Positions 17,159 through 26,010 of a stretch of DNA of 64,000 nt are shown here, piece after piece. The notes below the pieces were generated by a model. That model ran no database searches. It saw only the letters and a list, made by a program, of their open reading frames with translations, and was not told the DNA's origin. Position 1 is the stretch's first letter; each line of letters opens with the position of its first letter. Origin of the DNA: Photobacterium profundum (GTDB lineage: Bacteria > Pseudomonadota > Gammaproteobacteria > Enterobacterales > Vibrionaceae); assembly GCF_003026285.1 (NCBI RefSeq), contig NZ_PYOD01000002.1, positions 744,001 through 808,000 of the forward strand, written 5' to 3'. A program made the translations under genes and the position numbers.

Positions 17159-17725
17159 TTATTTACGCTCACCTTCTTTAAGGTAACGAATAGGCTTCGC
17201 GGGAGATCCGACACAGACACTGTTTGAAGGCAGATCTTTCACCACCACACTACCAGCCCCCACAACAACATTATCGCCAATGCTCACGCCGGGGCAAACG
17301 GTAACATTGGCACCAAACCATACATCATTGCCAATCGTAATCGCTTGAGCAAACTCATCCCCCCTCGCCCTTTCAACAGGATCAAGCGGATGACCTGCCG
17401 TTGAAATAACCACTCCAGGGGCTAGTAAACAGTTATCACCAATCGTAATAGGTGCAGCATCAAGAATGGTACAACCATGATTGATATAAAAACCGCTACC
17501 GACTTTTATGTTGTAGCCATAATCACAGTTAAAGGGGGATTCAATCCATGCGTCACTGTTATAGCCAAGTAGCTCATTAATCAAACCCTGTCGAACATCT
17601 TTCTGAGTCGGACAGGTTTGATTGATCTTAAAACATAACCCTTTGGCGCTATGGCGTTCGGCGGTTAGCTCTTCATCCCACGCTTGATATATTAAACCAG
17701 ATAACATCTTTTCTTTTTCTGTCAT
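17159..17725 (-). CDS. Maltose/galactoside O-acetyltransferase family (left-handed beta-helix)
   Basis: 188 residues. The start is taken at ATG 17725 (MTEKEKMLSGLIYQAWDEEL), with earlier in-frame ATGs at 17731 and 17743 possible. The Maa/LacA/NodL layout is clear: an N-terminal Mac domain (MLSGLIYQAWDEELTAER), then hexapeptide repeats (ITIGDNCLLAPGVVIST, ITIGNDVWFGANVTVCPGVSIGDNVVVGAGSVV) with the catalytic His in STAGHPLDP, and the C-terminal VGSPAKPIRYL. Such trimeric cytoplasmic enzymes transfer acetyl from acetyl-CoA to sugars. Substrate not deducible. Confidence 0.85.
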   Translation of the reverse strand: MTEKEKMLSGLIYQAWDEELTAERHSAKGLCFKINQTCPTQKDVRQGLINELLGYNSDAWIESPFNCDYGYNIKVGSGFYINHGCTILDAAPITIGDNCLLAPGVVISTAGHPLDPVERARGDEFAQAITIGNDVWFGANVTVCPGVSIGDNVVVGAGSVVVKDLPSNSVCVGSPAKPIRYLKEGERK

Positions 17726-17961
17726 TACCATTCCATTAAGCAATCTTTATAGTCGATATTATGCGAAATTGTATGGAGTAACTCATAAAAAGTCATTCAC
17801 GAGATAGAAGGTAAAATCAGTTTTTCAGCCATGATCACACTTGGTAGGAGTGATGAATCACCCAAAGAAATGGTCTTCAGTATTAATATACTCAGCGCAA
17901 ATTTCCCCTCTATTTAATTAACACTTGTATCACCACGCAGCACAACAAACACAGGCTAAAA

Positions 17962-18552
17962 TTACGTTTTAATTTGCGAATAGAACATCACTAATTCCGC
18001 GATAGTTTTTGCATGAAGTTTCTTCATCAAACTAGAACGGTGCACTTCAACCGTACGTACAGCAATACATAATTCATCGGATATTTGTTGGTTTTTATAA
18101 CCTTTGACTAATAAACGTAAAATGTCTTGCTCGCGAGTCGTTAATGTTTCAAACGCTTTGTGTAATAACAGTTGGCTTTGATTGTGTAAGGATTTTTTTT
18201 CAGCATGATGAATTGCAGCCACTAGTTTTTCACCATCAACCGGCTTTTGGAAGAAATCAATCGCACCATGTTTAAGTGCTTCAACAGCCATAGGCACATC
18301 ACCATGACCAGTCAAAAAAATAACCACGAGGGGGCTGTGTTTATCTTTTAATAGCCGATGAACTTGCTGTCCCATCATGATTGGCATTCGAATGTCTAAC
18401 ACCACGCAACCGGCTTGTTCAATATTCGCTTGATCAAGAAACGTTACACCATCAGCATAACTTTCAACCTTAAAATCATACCCCTCAAGCATGAAGGCTA
18501 ATGAATCACGTACTGATTCATCATCATCAACAACAAAGACTGGTAATGGCAC
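17962..18552 (-). CDS. ttrR: TtrR response regulator (FixJ/NarL type)
   Basis: 196 residues. The receiver domain has acidic DDDE at 9-12, phospho-acceptor Asp53 in VVLDIRMP, Thr in FLTGHGDVPMA and Lys in QKPVD. The C-terminal LuxR-type helix-turn-helix is TTREQDILRLLVKGYKNQQISDELCIAVRTVEVHRSSLMKKL. It lies 15 bp downstream of the sensor gene and next to divergent ttrBCA, the arrangement known from Salmonella, where TtrS/TtrR activates tetrathionate reductase genes. Assignment rests on this context. Confidence 0.87.
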   Translation of the reverse strand: MPLPVFVVDDDESVRDSLAFMLEGYDFKVESYADGVTFLDQANIEQAGCVVLDIRMPIMMGQQVHRLLKDKHSPLVVIFLTGHGDVPMAVEALKHGAIDFFQKPVDGEKLVAAIHHAEKKSLHNQSQLLLHKAFETLTTREQDILRLLVKGYKNQQISDELCIAVRTVEVHRSSLMKKLHAKTIAELVMFYSQIKT

Positions 18553-18567
18553 GTGTAGTTTCCTTCT

Positions 18568-20502
18568 TTAATTTTCGGTATTAGCGATATAAGGCAAACG
18601 CACTTCAATACGACAGCCATGAGGATTATTAGCGGTCATCGCCAATGTACCGTGATGATCTTCAACCACATCACGGCAAATAGCTAAACCCAAACCTAAC
18701 CCCTCTTCTTTTGTGGTAAAGAAAGCACTCTGCAATAACGCAGCATCTGCTTCCAATCCAATACCATTATCCGTAACCACCAGCTTCATTTGTTTTTCTA
18801 CTGGTAGGTATTCTGTATCAATCACTATTTGATACTTTTCTTGAGTATGCTGCTTCTGAAGGCTCTGCTTTTGATCATTCAGCACACAAGCATCCATCGC
18901 ATTTTTGACTAGGTTCAACAGTAATTGCTGGAAGCCAATAGGGTCAAGATAGACAGGCACAGCTTGTCCGCTTTCTGTCATCGATAACGTAATTTGATGC
19001 TTAATTAAGTCATGATCTAGCAACATGACGGCATCGGTGATCAATGCCTGCACATTGCTGTATTGCTTGTTGATTGGCCGTTTTTTTATCAAGGATCGTA
19101 ACCGCTGAACAATATCATCCGCCCTAATAACTTGTTGTTGGATTTTTTCTAATACCACTTTAAGATCGTCAGCTGATGATCCTTTGTTTATTCGCACTAA
19201 ACCACCTTGGCTATAGTTACGAATAGCAGATAACGGCTGGTTGATTTCATGGGCAATACTGCCGCCTAACTCGCCGACAATTGCCACTCTTTGGGCATGT
19301 TCTAGCATGGCATTTTTTTCTTTTAATCGATTTTGAGTCGCAATTAATAGCCGTTGATTGCGGCTAAAACGGTACTCCAGTAAAAAGTGATACAAATTGA
19401 GAACAACAACAAAGAGTAGAAACGTCCAACCCCATTGCTGATTACTCTTCAGCCAAGTTAATGCTTCTTGCCACCATGGCTTTTGTAACGGGTGAAGATC
19501 AAGATCTTGATACAACTTATCAATTTTTAATTGACTGATCGGTGCCGACCAACCTAATGAATTCGCAGCGATTGCCGCAGGATCTCGCTCTGGAAGATCC
19601 AACAATGCGCGTGCAATTTTCTTGGCTAAGGTTTCAGATGCTTTACCTGTTTTGGCAAAAGACCAATTAGGGTATAACGCAGTTGATACTTGGCAGCCAA
19701 AACCCACTGGCGCTTGGTTATCTAAAACTCGGTACTGACTAAAATCAATTAACCCTTCCTTTCCCATTGTTTCTAGTTGGCAAACAGGTAGTACCGCCGC
19801 TTCTACGTGTTTATCACGTAATTTGTACAAAATGGCATCGAGTGGAAAACCAATAAAATCAACTGTCGAGAAAAAACGATTCGGATCTAAGCTCAGTTGC
19901 TGCATATTTCGGCGTAAGGTTAAATAGCCGCCAAATGCACTATCAGATACCGCAGCCACTGGCTGGTTATCTAAATCAGTAAGCGTGAAATATGGGGAGT
20001 CGTTACGCACTACCAAAGCAGAACCTATTGCCAATGTCGTGCCACCTTGTTGCTGACTTCTTAACGTTGCCAACCAAGAAAGGGGATATTGACGCCCTAA
20101 TCGAACAGACTGCCCAGGGTTGGTGATCACAAAATCGACCGTCTGAGTTTTTACCGCATCTGTCATTTGTTCAAGCGTATAGGGGTGTAATAAAAATTCA
20201 GTACGGGGAATTTTACGTTCTAACCAATCCATGGTTGGCTGCCAACGGTTTAAAGCTTCTAAACTACCTCTAGTGGCTAAAATACCGACATCAACTTTTT
20301 GATTAATGGCACTATTGGCAGGCGGGGGATCTTTCGCGAAAATAGTGTGAGGAAAAGCGATAGCAGCAAGAATCACCACAGAATAACCGATCACGTTAAG
20401 CCAATATCCACCAGCAACGCATGATCTTTGCTTCTTTTTGGGCTTCTTTTTTTGTGAGTTTCTTTTCAGGCTAGGCACTATCCAACACTTCATTTCGTTC
20501 AT
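18568..20502 (-). CDS. ttrS: TtrS tetrathionate sensor histidine kinase
   Basis: 644 residues. A basic cytoplasmic start (KRNSQKKKPKKKQR) precedes a membrane segment at about 34-53. A periplasmic PhnD-like ligand-binding domain (about 68-340) contains VDVGILATRGSLEALNRWQPTMDWLE. A second membrane segment is at about 356-376. The kinase domain has phospho-acceptor His418 in GSIAHEINQPLSAIR, then an ATPase part with NLVKNAMDA, VTDNGIG and GLGLGLAICRDVV. It senses tetrathionate in the periplasm and phosphorylates TtrR. The stretch between it and ttrB (20503-20715) is the shared promoter region. Confidence 0.87.
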   Translation of the reverse strand: MNEMKCWIVPSLKRNSQKKKPKKKQRSCVAGGYWLNVIGYSVVILAAIAFPHTIFAKDPPPANSAINQKVDVGILATRGSLEALNRWQPTMDWLERKIPRTEFLLHPYTLEQMTDAVKTQTVDFVITNPGQSVRLGRQYPLSWLATLRSQQQGGTTLAIGSALVVRNDSPYFTLTDLDNQPVAAVSDSAFGGYLTLRRNMQQLSLDPNRFFSTVDFIGFPLDAILYKLRDKHVEAAVLPVCQLETMGKEGLIDFSQYRVLDNQAPVGFGCQVSTALYPNWSFAKTGKASETLAKKIARALLDLPERDPAAIAANSLGWSAPISQLKIDKLYQDLDLHPLQKPWWQEALTWLKSNQQWGWTFLLFVVVLNLYHFLLEYRFSRNQRLLIATQNRLKEKNAMLEHAQRVAIVGELGGSIAHEINQPLSAIRNYSQGGLVRINKGSSADDLKVVLEKIQQQVIRADDIVQRLRSLIKKRPINKQYSNVQALITDAVMLLDHDLIKHQITLSMTESGQAVPVYLDPIGFQQLLLNLVKNAMDACVLNDQKQSLQKQHTQEKYQIVIDTEYLPVEKQMKLVVTDNGIGLEADAALLQSAFFTTKEEGLGLGLAICRDVVEDHHGTLAMTANNPHGCRIEVRLPYIANTEN

Positions 20503-20715
20503 TTATCCACTTGGTCATGATTGCCGATAAAAGATTTTTCTTGACTCATTATGACACTAACTTCACCGAGGATGATGCGAAGCGTGAGGTATAACACTGT
20601 TTTTTCTTGTCTTAGATCAATCCTAAATAGGGTATGTGGAAAACCACAATAGGCGCTGAACCATCGATTTCCGACAATCATCTTGTCTCTTCTACTAATG
20701 AGCAAGGTATGCAGT

Positions 20716-21504
20716 ATGGATCCGAGTAAAAGACGATTGTTATCAGGCATTGGCGCAATAACCGCGGGTGCCGCATTAATTCCTGTCGTACAAGCAAGCA
20801 ACACCTCAACAGGTCACATTGTGGTGGGCAATAAATTTAAAAACAACGATCAACCTGACCGCAAAGGCATGAAAGGAAAACGCTATGCCATGGTGGTCGA
20901 TTTACGTAAGTGTGTCGGCTGCCAAGCTTGTACAGTCGGCTGTAGTATTGAAAACCAAGCGCCTATTGGCCAATTCCGCACCACCGTAAAGCAATATGAA
21001 GTTACCCTTGATGATGGTAGTACAGACACGAAACAGGTGAAGTCTTTTATGCTGCCTCGTCTATGTAACCATTGTGATAACCCACCCTGCGTCAAAGTCT
21101 GCCCAGTACAGGCCACTTACCAACGTGAAGACGGCATTGTCATGGTTGATAACAAACGCTGTGTTGCCTGTGCCTATTGTGTACAGGCTTGCCCTTATGA
21201 TGCTCGCTTCATCAATGACGAAACCCTTACAGCCGATAAATGTACGTTTTGCGCCCATCGCTTAGAGCAAGGTTTATTGCCAGCTTGTGTGGAAACGTGT
21301 GTGGGTGGTGCGCGGATCATTGGGGATTTAAATAACCCAAACAGCGAACTCAGCCGACTGCTCGTTGAACATAAAGACGAAATAAAAGTATTGAAACCGG
21401 AAGAGAACACCAAGCCACATGTGTTCTATATCGGTTTAAACACTGAATTTAGCTCACACATTGATGGTAAAGCGGCGATTTATGATCCCCAAGGAGAGAA
21501 GTAA
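20716..21504 (+). CDS. ttrB: TtrB, iron-sulfur subunit of tetrathionate reductase
   Basis: 262 residues from ATG at 20716, chosen by AAGG eight bases upstream and because it gives a Tat-type signal (DPSKRRLLSGIGAITAGAALIPV). Sixteen cysteines in four ferredoxin-like groups bind four [4Fe-4S] clusters: CVGCQACTVGC, CNHCDNPPCVKVC, CVACAYCVQAC, and CTFC with a later CVETC. It is a periplasmic electron carrier between TtrC and TtrA. The stop overlaps the ttrC start by one base. Confidence 0.92.
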   Translation: MDPSKRRLLSGIGAITAGAALIPVVQASNTSTGHIVVGNKFKNNDQPDRKGMKGKRYAMVVDLRKCVGCQACTVGCSIENQAPIGQFRTTVKQYEVTLDDGSTDTKQVKSFMLPRLCNHCDNPPCVKVCPVQATYQREDGIVMVDNKRCVACAYCVQACPYDARFINDETLTADKCTFCAHRLEQGLLPACVETCVGGARIIGDLNNPNSELSRLLVEHKDEIKVLKPEENTKPHVFYIGLNTEFSSHIDGKAAIYDPQGEK

Positions 21505-22640
21505 TGAACATCACTGAAATTCTTGTTCCTCCACAGGACATCGCTTGGTTGCCCTGGGCAGTACAATACTTTTTCTATATTGGTTCAGCTTACGCCGCGG
21601 CCATTTTATTTTGTATCGCATGTGTATTTAAACACCACACGAGCCATGCGTTACGTGCGGCCCTCGCACTTGTGTTAGCTATTTCAGCGGTTGTCGGTCC
21701 GTTAGCGTTAACTGCCGATCTTCATCAACCAGGGCGTGCTTGGCACTTCTTTACCCATTTAACATCATGGTCGTGGATGTCGAACGGATCATTATTCTTA
21801 CCGATTTTTTCTACTTTAGCAGTGTTAGTCGCATGGCTGTATTTGCGTCCTGATATTCAACAACTCGAAAACAGCCCCTACCGCATCGTTAAACTCGCCA
21901 GTAAGTTAACCCTTGGAAATTGGACGGTACCATCAAACGCTTTTATCGCATTAACCGTATTGACCGCACTATCTGGTTTAACCATTGCGCTGTATACCGG
22001 CGCTGAAATTGCGGTACTTCAAAGCCGTCCGTTATGGCATCAATTAGCTTCACCATTACTGTGGTTTGTCACCGCTTTTCTAGGAGCGATTAGCTTAACC
22101 GGCATTATGTTGCTGCTCACAACCGAGCCGAGCCTCACAGCAAAACCAGCCTTCACTAATGGTGATAGTATTCTGCTTAAAAGAACCACCTTATTAAGCG
22201 CTATTTTGGCATTAATCTTATTGCCTCTATGGGTAGTGAACAGTAATAGCTTAGCGTTACTTAACGATCCGCAATGGGTTACTCGTTTAACCGTGCTCAC
22301 TATTTTATTTATTTGCTGTATTGCCCTTGCCATTCGTTTTACGGCACAGTGTTTTTCCACCAGAAAAATAGGCTTAGTCATTACCAGTACCATCACGTTA
22401 ATCAGTTGTTGGTATCTTCGCTGGGTCACCATTATGGATGTACAAACCATCCCCCGTTACGATGCTGGCACTTATCCTTATGAGTTGCCAATGGGACCTG
22501 CAGGCCTATTGGGCATTGTCGCCATGGCAGGTTTGTGGATTGCACTAGCCGCGGTATTAAGCGAAGTCGTGCATCAAGCTAAAACTTCCCGAACTCTTTC
22601 ATCTTCATCTGTTGCGCCGTCTGCGCACCACGTACTGTAG
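21504..22640 (+). CDS. ttrC: TtrC, membrane anchor and quinol oxidase subunit (NrfD/PsrC family)
   Basis: 378 residues with about nine membrane helices (WAVQYFFYIGSAYAAAILFCIACVF is the first; GLLGIVAMAGLWIALAAVLSEV the last). It has the NrfD/PsrC family features LTADLHQPGRAWHFFTHLTSWSWMSNGS and a quinol-site region. It anchors TtrAB to the periplasmic face of the inner membrane and takes electrons from menaquinol. It sits between ttrB and ttrA with 11 bp to ttrA. Confidence 0.9.
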   Translation: MNITEILVPPQDIAWLPWAVQYFFYIGSAYAAAILFCIACVFKHHTSHALRAALALVLAISAVVGPLALTADLHQPGRAWHFFTHLTSWSWMSNGSLFLPIFSTLAVLVAWLYLRPDIQQLENSPYRIVKLASKLTLGNWTVPSNAFIALTVLTALSGLTIALYTGAEIAVLQSRPLWHQLASPLLWFVTAFLGAISLTGIMLLLTTEPSLTAKPAFTNGDSILLKRTTLLSAILALILLPLWVVNSNSLALLNDPQWVTRLTVLTILFICCIALAIRFTAQCFSTRKIGLVITSTITLISCWYLRWVTIMDVQTIPRYDAGTYPYELPMGPAGLLGIVAMAGLWIALAAVLSEVVHQAKTSRTLSSSSVAPSAHHVL

Positions 22641-22651
22641 AGGGCAATATT

Positions 22652-25600
22652 ATGGATAAGAAACGTCGTCAATTTATCAAGTCTGGCCTAGCTGTCGGTG
22701 GTGTCACTGCATTTGCGGCAGGCTATTCTTCAACCGCTCAAGACATGGTAGAAGGCTTAGTAACAGGTACATCAGGTGTACCGACCAAAGATGCTCACTT
22801 TGGTAATTCACTGGAGCCTGAATACAAAGTTAATGAGAACGGTAATTTAATTTCAAACCCTAATCAGCGTGTTGCCCCGTCCATGTGTTTCGGTTGCTGG
22901 ACACTATGTGGTGTAAGGGTACGCGTTGACAATAAGACAGACGAAATTTTACGTATTTCAGGTAATCCTTATCACCCGCTATCAAATGATCAGCAAATTC
23001 CCTTTAACACCCCAGTAAAACAGGCGTATCTGTCGCTAACAGGTGAAGCCGGTTTGGCAGGGCGTTCAACTGCCTGTGCGCGTGGTAATGGCATGTTAGA
23101 AATACGTAACAGCCCATACCGAATTACCCAACCGTTAAAGCGCGTTGGTAAGCGTGGTGAAGGAAAATGGATCCCCATCAGTTATGAACAATTACTCACA
23201 GAAGTGACTGAAGGGGGCGATCTATTTAACGAAGGTCATGTTGATGGTTTAAAAGCCATTCGCGACCTAACCACTCCCGTCGATCCCAATAACCCTGAAT
23301 ATGGCCCTAAGGCCAATCAATTATTAGTGACCAATGCCGGTAATGAAGGACGTGATGATATTCTAAAGCGCTTTGCCTTTAACAGCTTTGGTACGCGTAA
23401 TTTTGGTCATCATGGATCGTACTGTGGCTATGCCTTCCGTGCTGGTTCAGGCGCACTGATGAATGACTTAGATAAATTTTCACACGTAAAACCCGATCTG
23501 GATAATACTGAATTTGCATTGTTTATTGGAATGTCGCCGGCACAAGCGGGCAACCCTTTTAAACGCCAAGCAAGGCAACTCGCTAATGCCCGTACCAATG
23601 GCAGTTTTGAATATGTCGTGGTTTCCCCCGCCCTGCCTGCCTCATCAAGTTTAGCCGCAGGGTTAAACAATAACTGGCTACCGATCAACCCCGGTACCGA
23701 CTCCGCCCTTGTGATGGGCATGATCCAATGGATCATTGCCAACGAGCGTTACAACCGCACTTTCTTATCACAACCAAGCGCTCAAGCCATGCATGCAGCA
23801 GGTACTGCGCACTGGTGTAACGCGACACACTTGGTGATCAGTGATGAAAGTCATCCGCGATTTGGTTCTTTCTTGCGCGCTTCCGACATGGGTATGCCTT
23901 ATGAGGGTGAAGTGCGTTCAGAAACAGATGCTTATTTAATAATGGATGCAAAAACCAATACCCTGAGTATCAATACCCAAGCAGAACCTGCTCAATTATT
24001 TGTTGATACAGAAATGGAAACGACACAAGGTACGGTACGGGTAAAATCATCCTTTCAGCATTTAAAAGAACAAGCCTTTAAATACGACATCGCATACTAC
24101 AGCGAACAATGTGGGATCTCAGAAAACCAAATTATAAGCCTCGCTCAGCGCTTTACGTCACACGGCACTAAAGCTGTTGTCGATACCCATGGCGGCAATA
24201 TGCACAGCAACGGTTTCTATAACGCCTATACCATTCTGATGCTGAACGCGATGATCGGTAATATCAATCTAAAAGGTGGTGTAATGGCCAAGGCTGGTGG
24301 CTACCCAACATCCGGTAACGGACCGCGTTATGATTTCACCACCTTCCCAGGTAAAGTTGGACCTAAAGGCGTGTTTTTATCACGTAGTAAATTCCCTTAC
24401 GAAAAAACCAGCGAATACAAACGAAAAGTCGCGGCAGGCACATCGCCTTACCCTACTCGTGCGCCTTGGTATCCAATCTCTGCCCCGTTATTAACGGAAC
24501 ATTTATCAGCCGCAATCGATGGTTATCCTTACCGTTTAAAAGCGTGGATCAATCATATGGCTAACCCTTTATATGGTGTACCAGGCTTACAAGATCTTAT
24601 TGGTGAAAAGCTCAAAGATCCGAAAGAGCTGCCATTAATTATCTCTGTCGATGCATTCATTAATGAAACAACCGCACTTTCTGATTATATCGTGCCAGAT
24701 ACAGTCACCTATGAAAGCTGGGGAATGACCAGCCCATGGCATGGTGTTCCGACCAAAGCTGTAACAGCACGTTGGCCAATCGTGAAGCCTCTTACAGAAA
24801 AAACTGCCGATGGGGGCGCCATTAACTTAGAAAACTTTTTCATCGATATTGCCAAGCGTTTATCTTTAGGAGGCTTTGGTGAAAAAGCGATTAAAGATGC
24901 ACAAGGTAATTGGCACGCTATTCATAATGCTGAAGATTTCTACTTACGCTCGGCTGCTAATTTAGCGTATGTCGCAAAAAGCGTACCCACCGCCAGTGCA
25001 GAAGATATGTACCTATCAGGGTTAGAACGCCTACTGCCCGATATGCAGCGCGTTCTGACAGAAGAGGAATTGGGTAAAGTCGCCTTTATTCTTTCTCGTG
25101 GTGGGCGCTTTGAAGATGCCTCTGAAAGTTATAGCGGTGAATTCATGAAGTATCAGTGGAAAAAGCCATTAGCAATTTGGAATGAAAAATTGGGTACGTC
25201 ACGAAATACGCTATCGGGTCAGTTTTATTCTGGTTGCCCAACATGGTATCCACAAAAACTGGCTGATGGCACGCCCCTTCGTGAACAATATCCCGAACAA
25301 GAATGGCCATTTACTTTAACGAACTTCAAATCCAATATTCACAGTGCAGTTTCAAATTTATCACCGCGTTTAAATTCGATTAAGGGGGTAAACCCAGTGT
25401 ATATACACCCGCAAGATGCGCTGAAGTGGGAGTTAAATACAGGGGATCAATTCACGATTACCACCCCGAGTAATTCGACAGTCGCTATCGCGATGATTGT
25501 CGAAGGGGTACAACAAGGCACTCTCGGCATAGAGCATGGCTTTGGTCACAAAGAGCTAGGAGCAAGATCGCACACCATTGGTGATAAGGTTCAGCCAATT

Positions 25601-25741
25601 AATCAATATAACGCTGATGGCGTAAATATTAACGATATAGGCTTAACCGATCCAACACGAAAAGGGAAAGGGGTATTACTTGATTGGGTAGTCGGTGCAG
25701 CAGCAAGGCAGGCTCTTCCAGCTAAAATAGCAAAGATCTAA
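22652..25741 (+). CDS. ttrA: TtrA, molybdopterin catalytic subunit of tetrathionate reductase
   Basis: 1029 residues, the usual TtrA length. Tat signal MDKKRRQFIKSGLAVGGVTAFAAG. The [4Fe-4S] ligands are Cys79, Cys82, Cys86 (CFGCWTLC) and Cys140 (STACARGNG). Cys256 in HHGSYCGYAFRAG is the probable molybdenum ligand. The remaining DMSO-reductase family domains run to the C-terminal molydopterin-binding region (TGDQFTITTPSNSTVAIAMIVEGVQQGTLGIEHGFGH). Reduces tetrathionate to thiosulfate in the periplasm, supporting anaerobic respiration. Last gene of ttrBCA. Confidence 0.93.
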   Translation: MDKKRRQFIKSGLAVGGVTAFAAGYSSTAQDMVEGLVTGTSGVPTKDAHFGNSLEPEYKVNENGNLISNPNQRVAPSMCFGCWTLCGVRVRVDNKTDEILRISGNPYHPLSNDQQIPFNTPVKQAYLSLTGEAGLAGRSTACARGNGMLEIRNSPYRITQPLKRVGKRGEGKWIPISYEQLLTEVTEGGDLFNEGHVDGLKAIRDLTTPVDPNNPEYGPKANQLLVTNAGNEGRDDILKRFAFNSFGTRNFGHHGSYCGYAFRAGSGALMNDLDKFSHVKPDLDNTEFALFIGMSPAQAGNPFKRQARQLANARTNGSFEYVVVSPALPASSSLAAGLNNNWLPINPGTDSALVMGMIQWIIANERYNRTFLSQPSAQAMHAAGTAHWCNATHLVISDESHPRFGSFLRASDMGMPYEGEVRSETDAYLIMDAKTNTLSINTQAEPAQLFVDTEMETTQGTVRVKSSFQHLKEQAFKYDIAYYSEQCGISENQIISLAQRFTSHGTKAVVDTHGGNMHSNGFYNAYTILMLNAMIGNINLKGGVMAKAGGYPTSGNGPRYDFTTFPGKVGPKGVFLSRSKFPYEKTSEYKRKVAAGTSPYPTRAPWYPISAPLLTEHLSAAIDGYPYRLKAWINHMANPLYGVPGLQDLIGEKLKDPKELPLIISVDAFINETTALSDYIVPDTVTYESWGMTSPWHGVPTKAVTARWPIVKPLTEKTADGGAINLENFFIDIAKRLSLGGFGEKAIKDAQGNWHAIHNAEDFYLRSAANLAYVAKSVPTASAEDMYLSGLERLLPDMQRVLTEEELGKVAFILSRGGRFEDASESYSGEFMKYQWKKPLAIWNEKLGTSRNTLSGQFYSGCPTWYPQKLADGTPLREQYPEQEWPFTLTNFKSNIHSAVSNLSPRLNSIKGVNPVYIHPQDALKWELNTGDQFTITTPSNSTVAIAMIVEGVQQGTLGIEHGFGHKELGARSHTIGDKVQPINQYNADGVNINDIGLTDPTRKGKGVLLDWVVGAAARQALPAKIAKI

Positions 25742-25802
25742 AAAGTATCTTTGGTATTATTTTGATTAGATAACACCCTGACAAAAAACAGGCAAAAAAA
25801 AA

Positions 25803-25824
25803 GCGAGCCATATACGTGGCTCGC
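25803..25824 (-). terminator. Terminator of the patatin-like gene (possibly bidirectional)
   Basis: GCGAGCCA and TGGCTCGC form an 8-bp perfect stem with a TATACG loop. On the minus strand it is followed by nine T, a textbook terminator for the leftward patatin gene. It also lies 60 bp past ttrA and may stop readthrough from the left. Confidence 0.85.
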
Positions 25825-26010
25825 AAAAACTCATAATTTACATTTCAATAAAAAAGAACATTCAACATCTACCATCCATGACAGATCATCAACATCCCGC
25901 AGCTCTTATTGAAAGGGACAAAGGTTATATCGCTAACCAGTTTGCCTTTTCCTTTATATAAAATGTCAGCCTAATGTCAAAACATTCATGTTGTTAATCA
26001 ATCGTTTTCA

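Noticed and set aside
22040..22450. 136-codon open frame opposite ttrC
   Set aside because: Antisense shadow of a membrane protein gene; no signal of its own.
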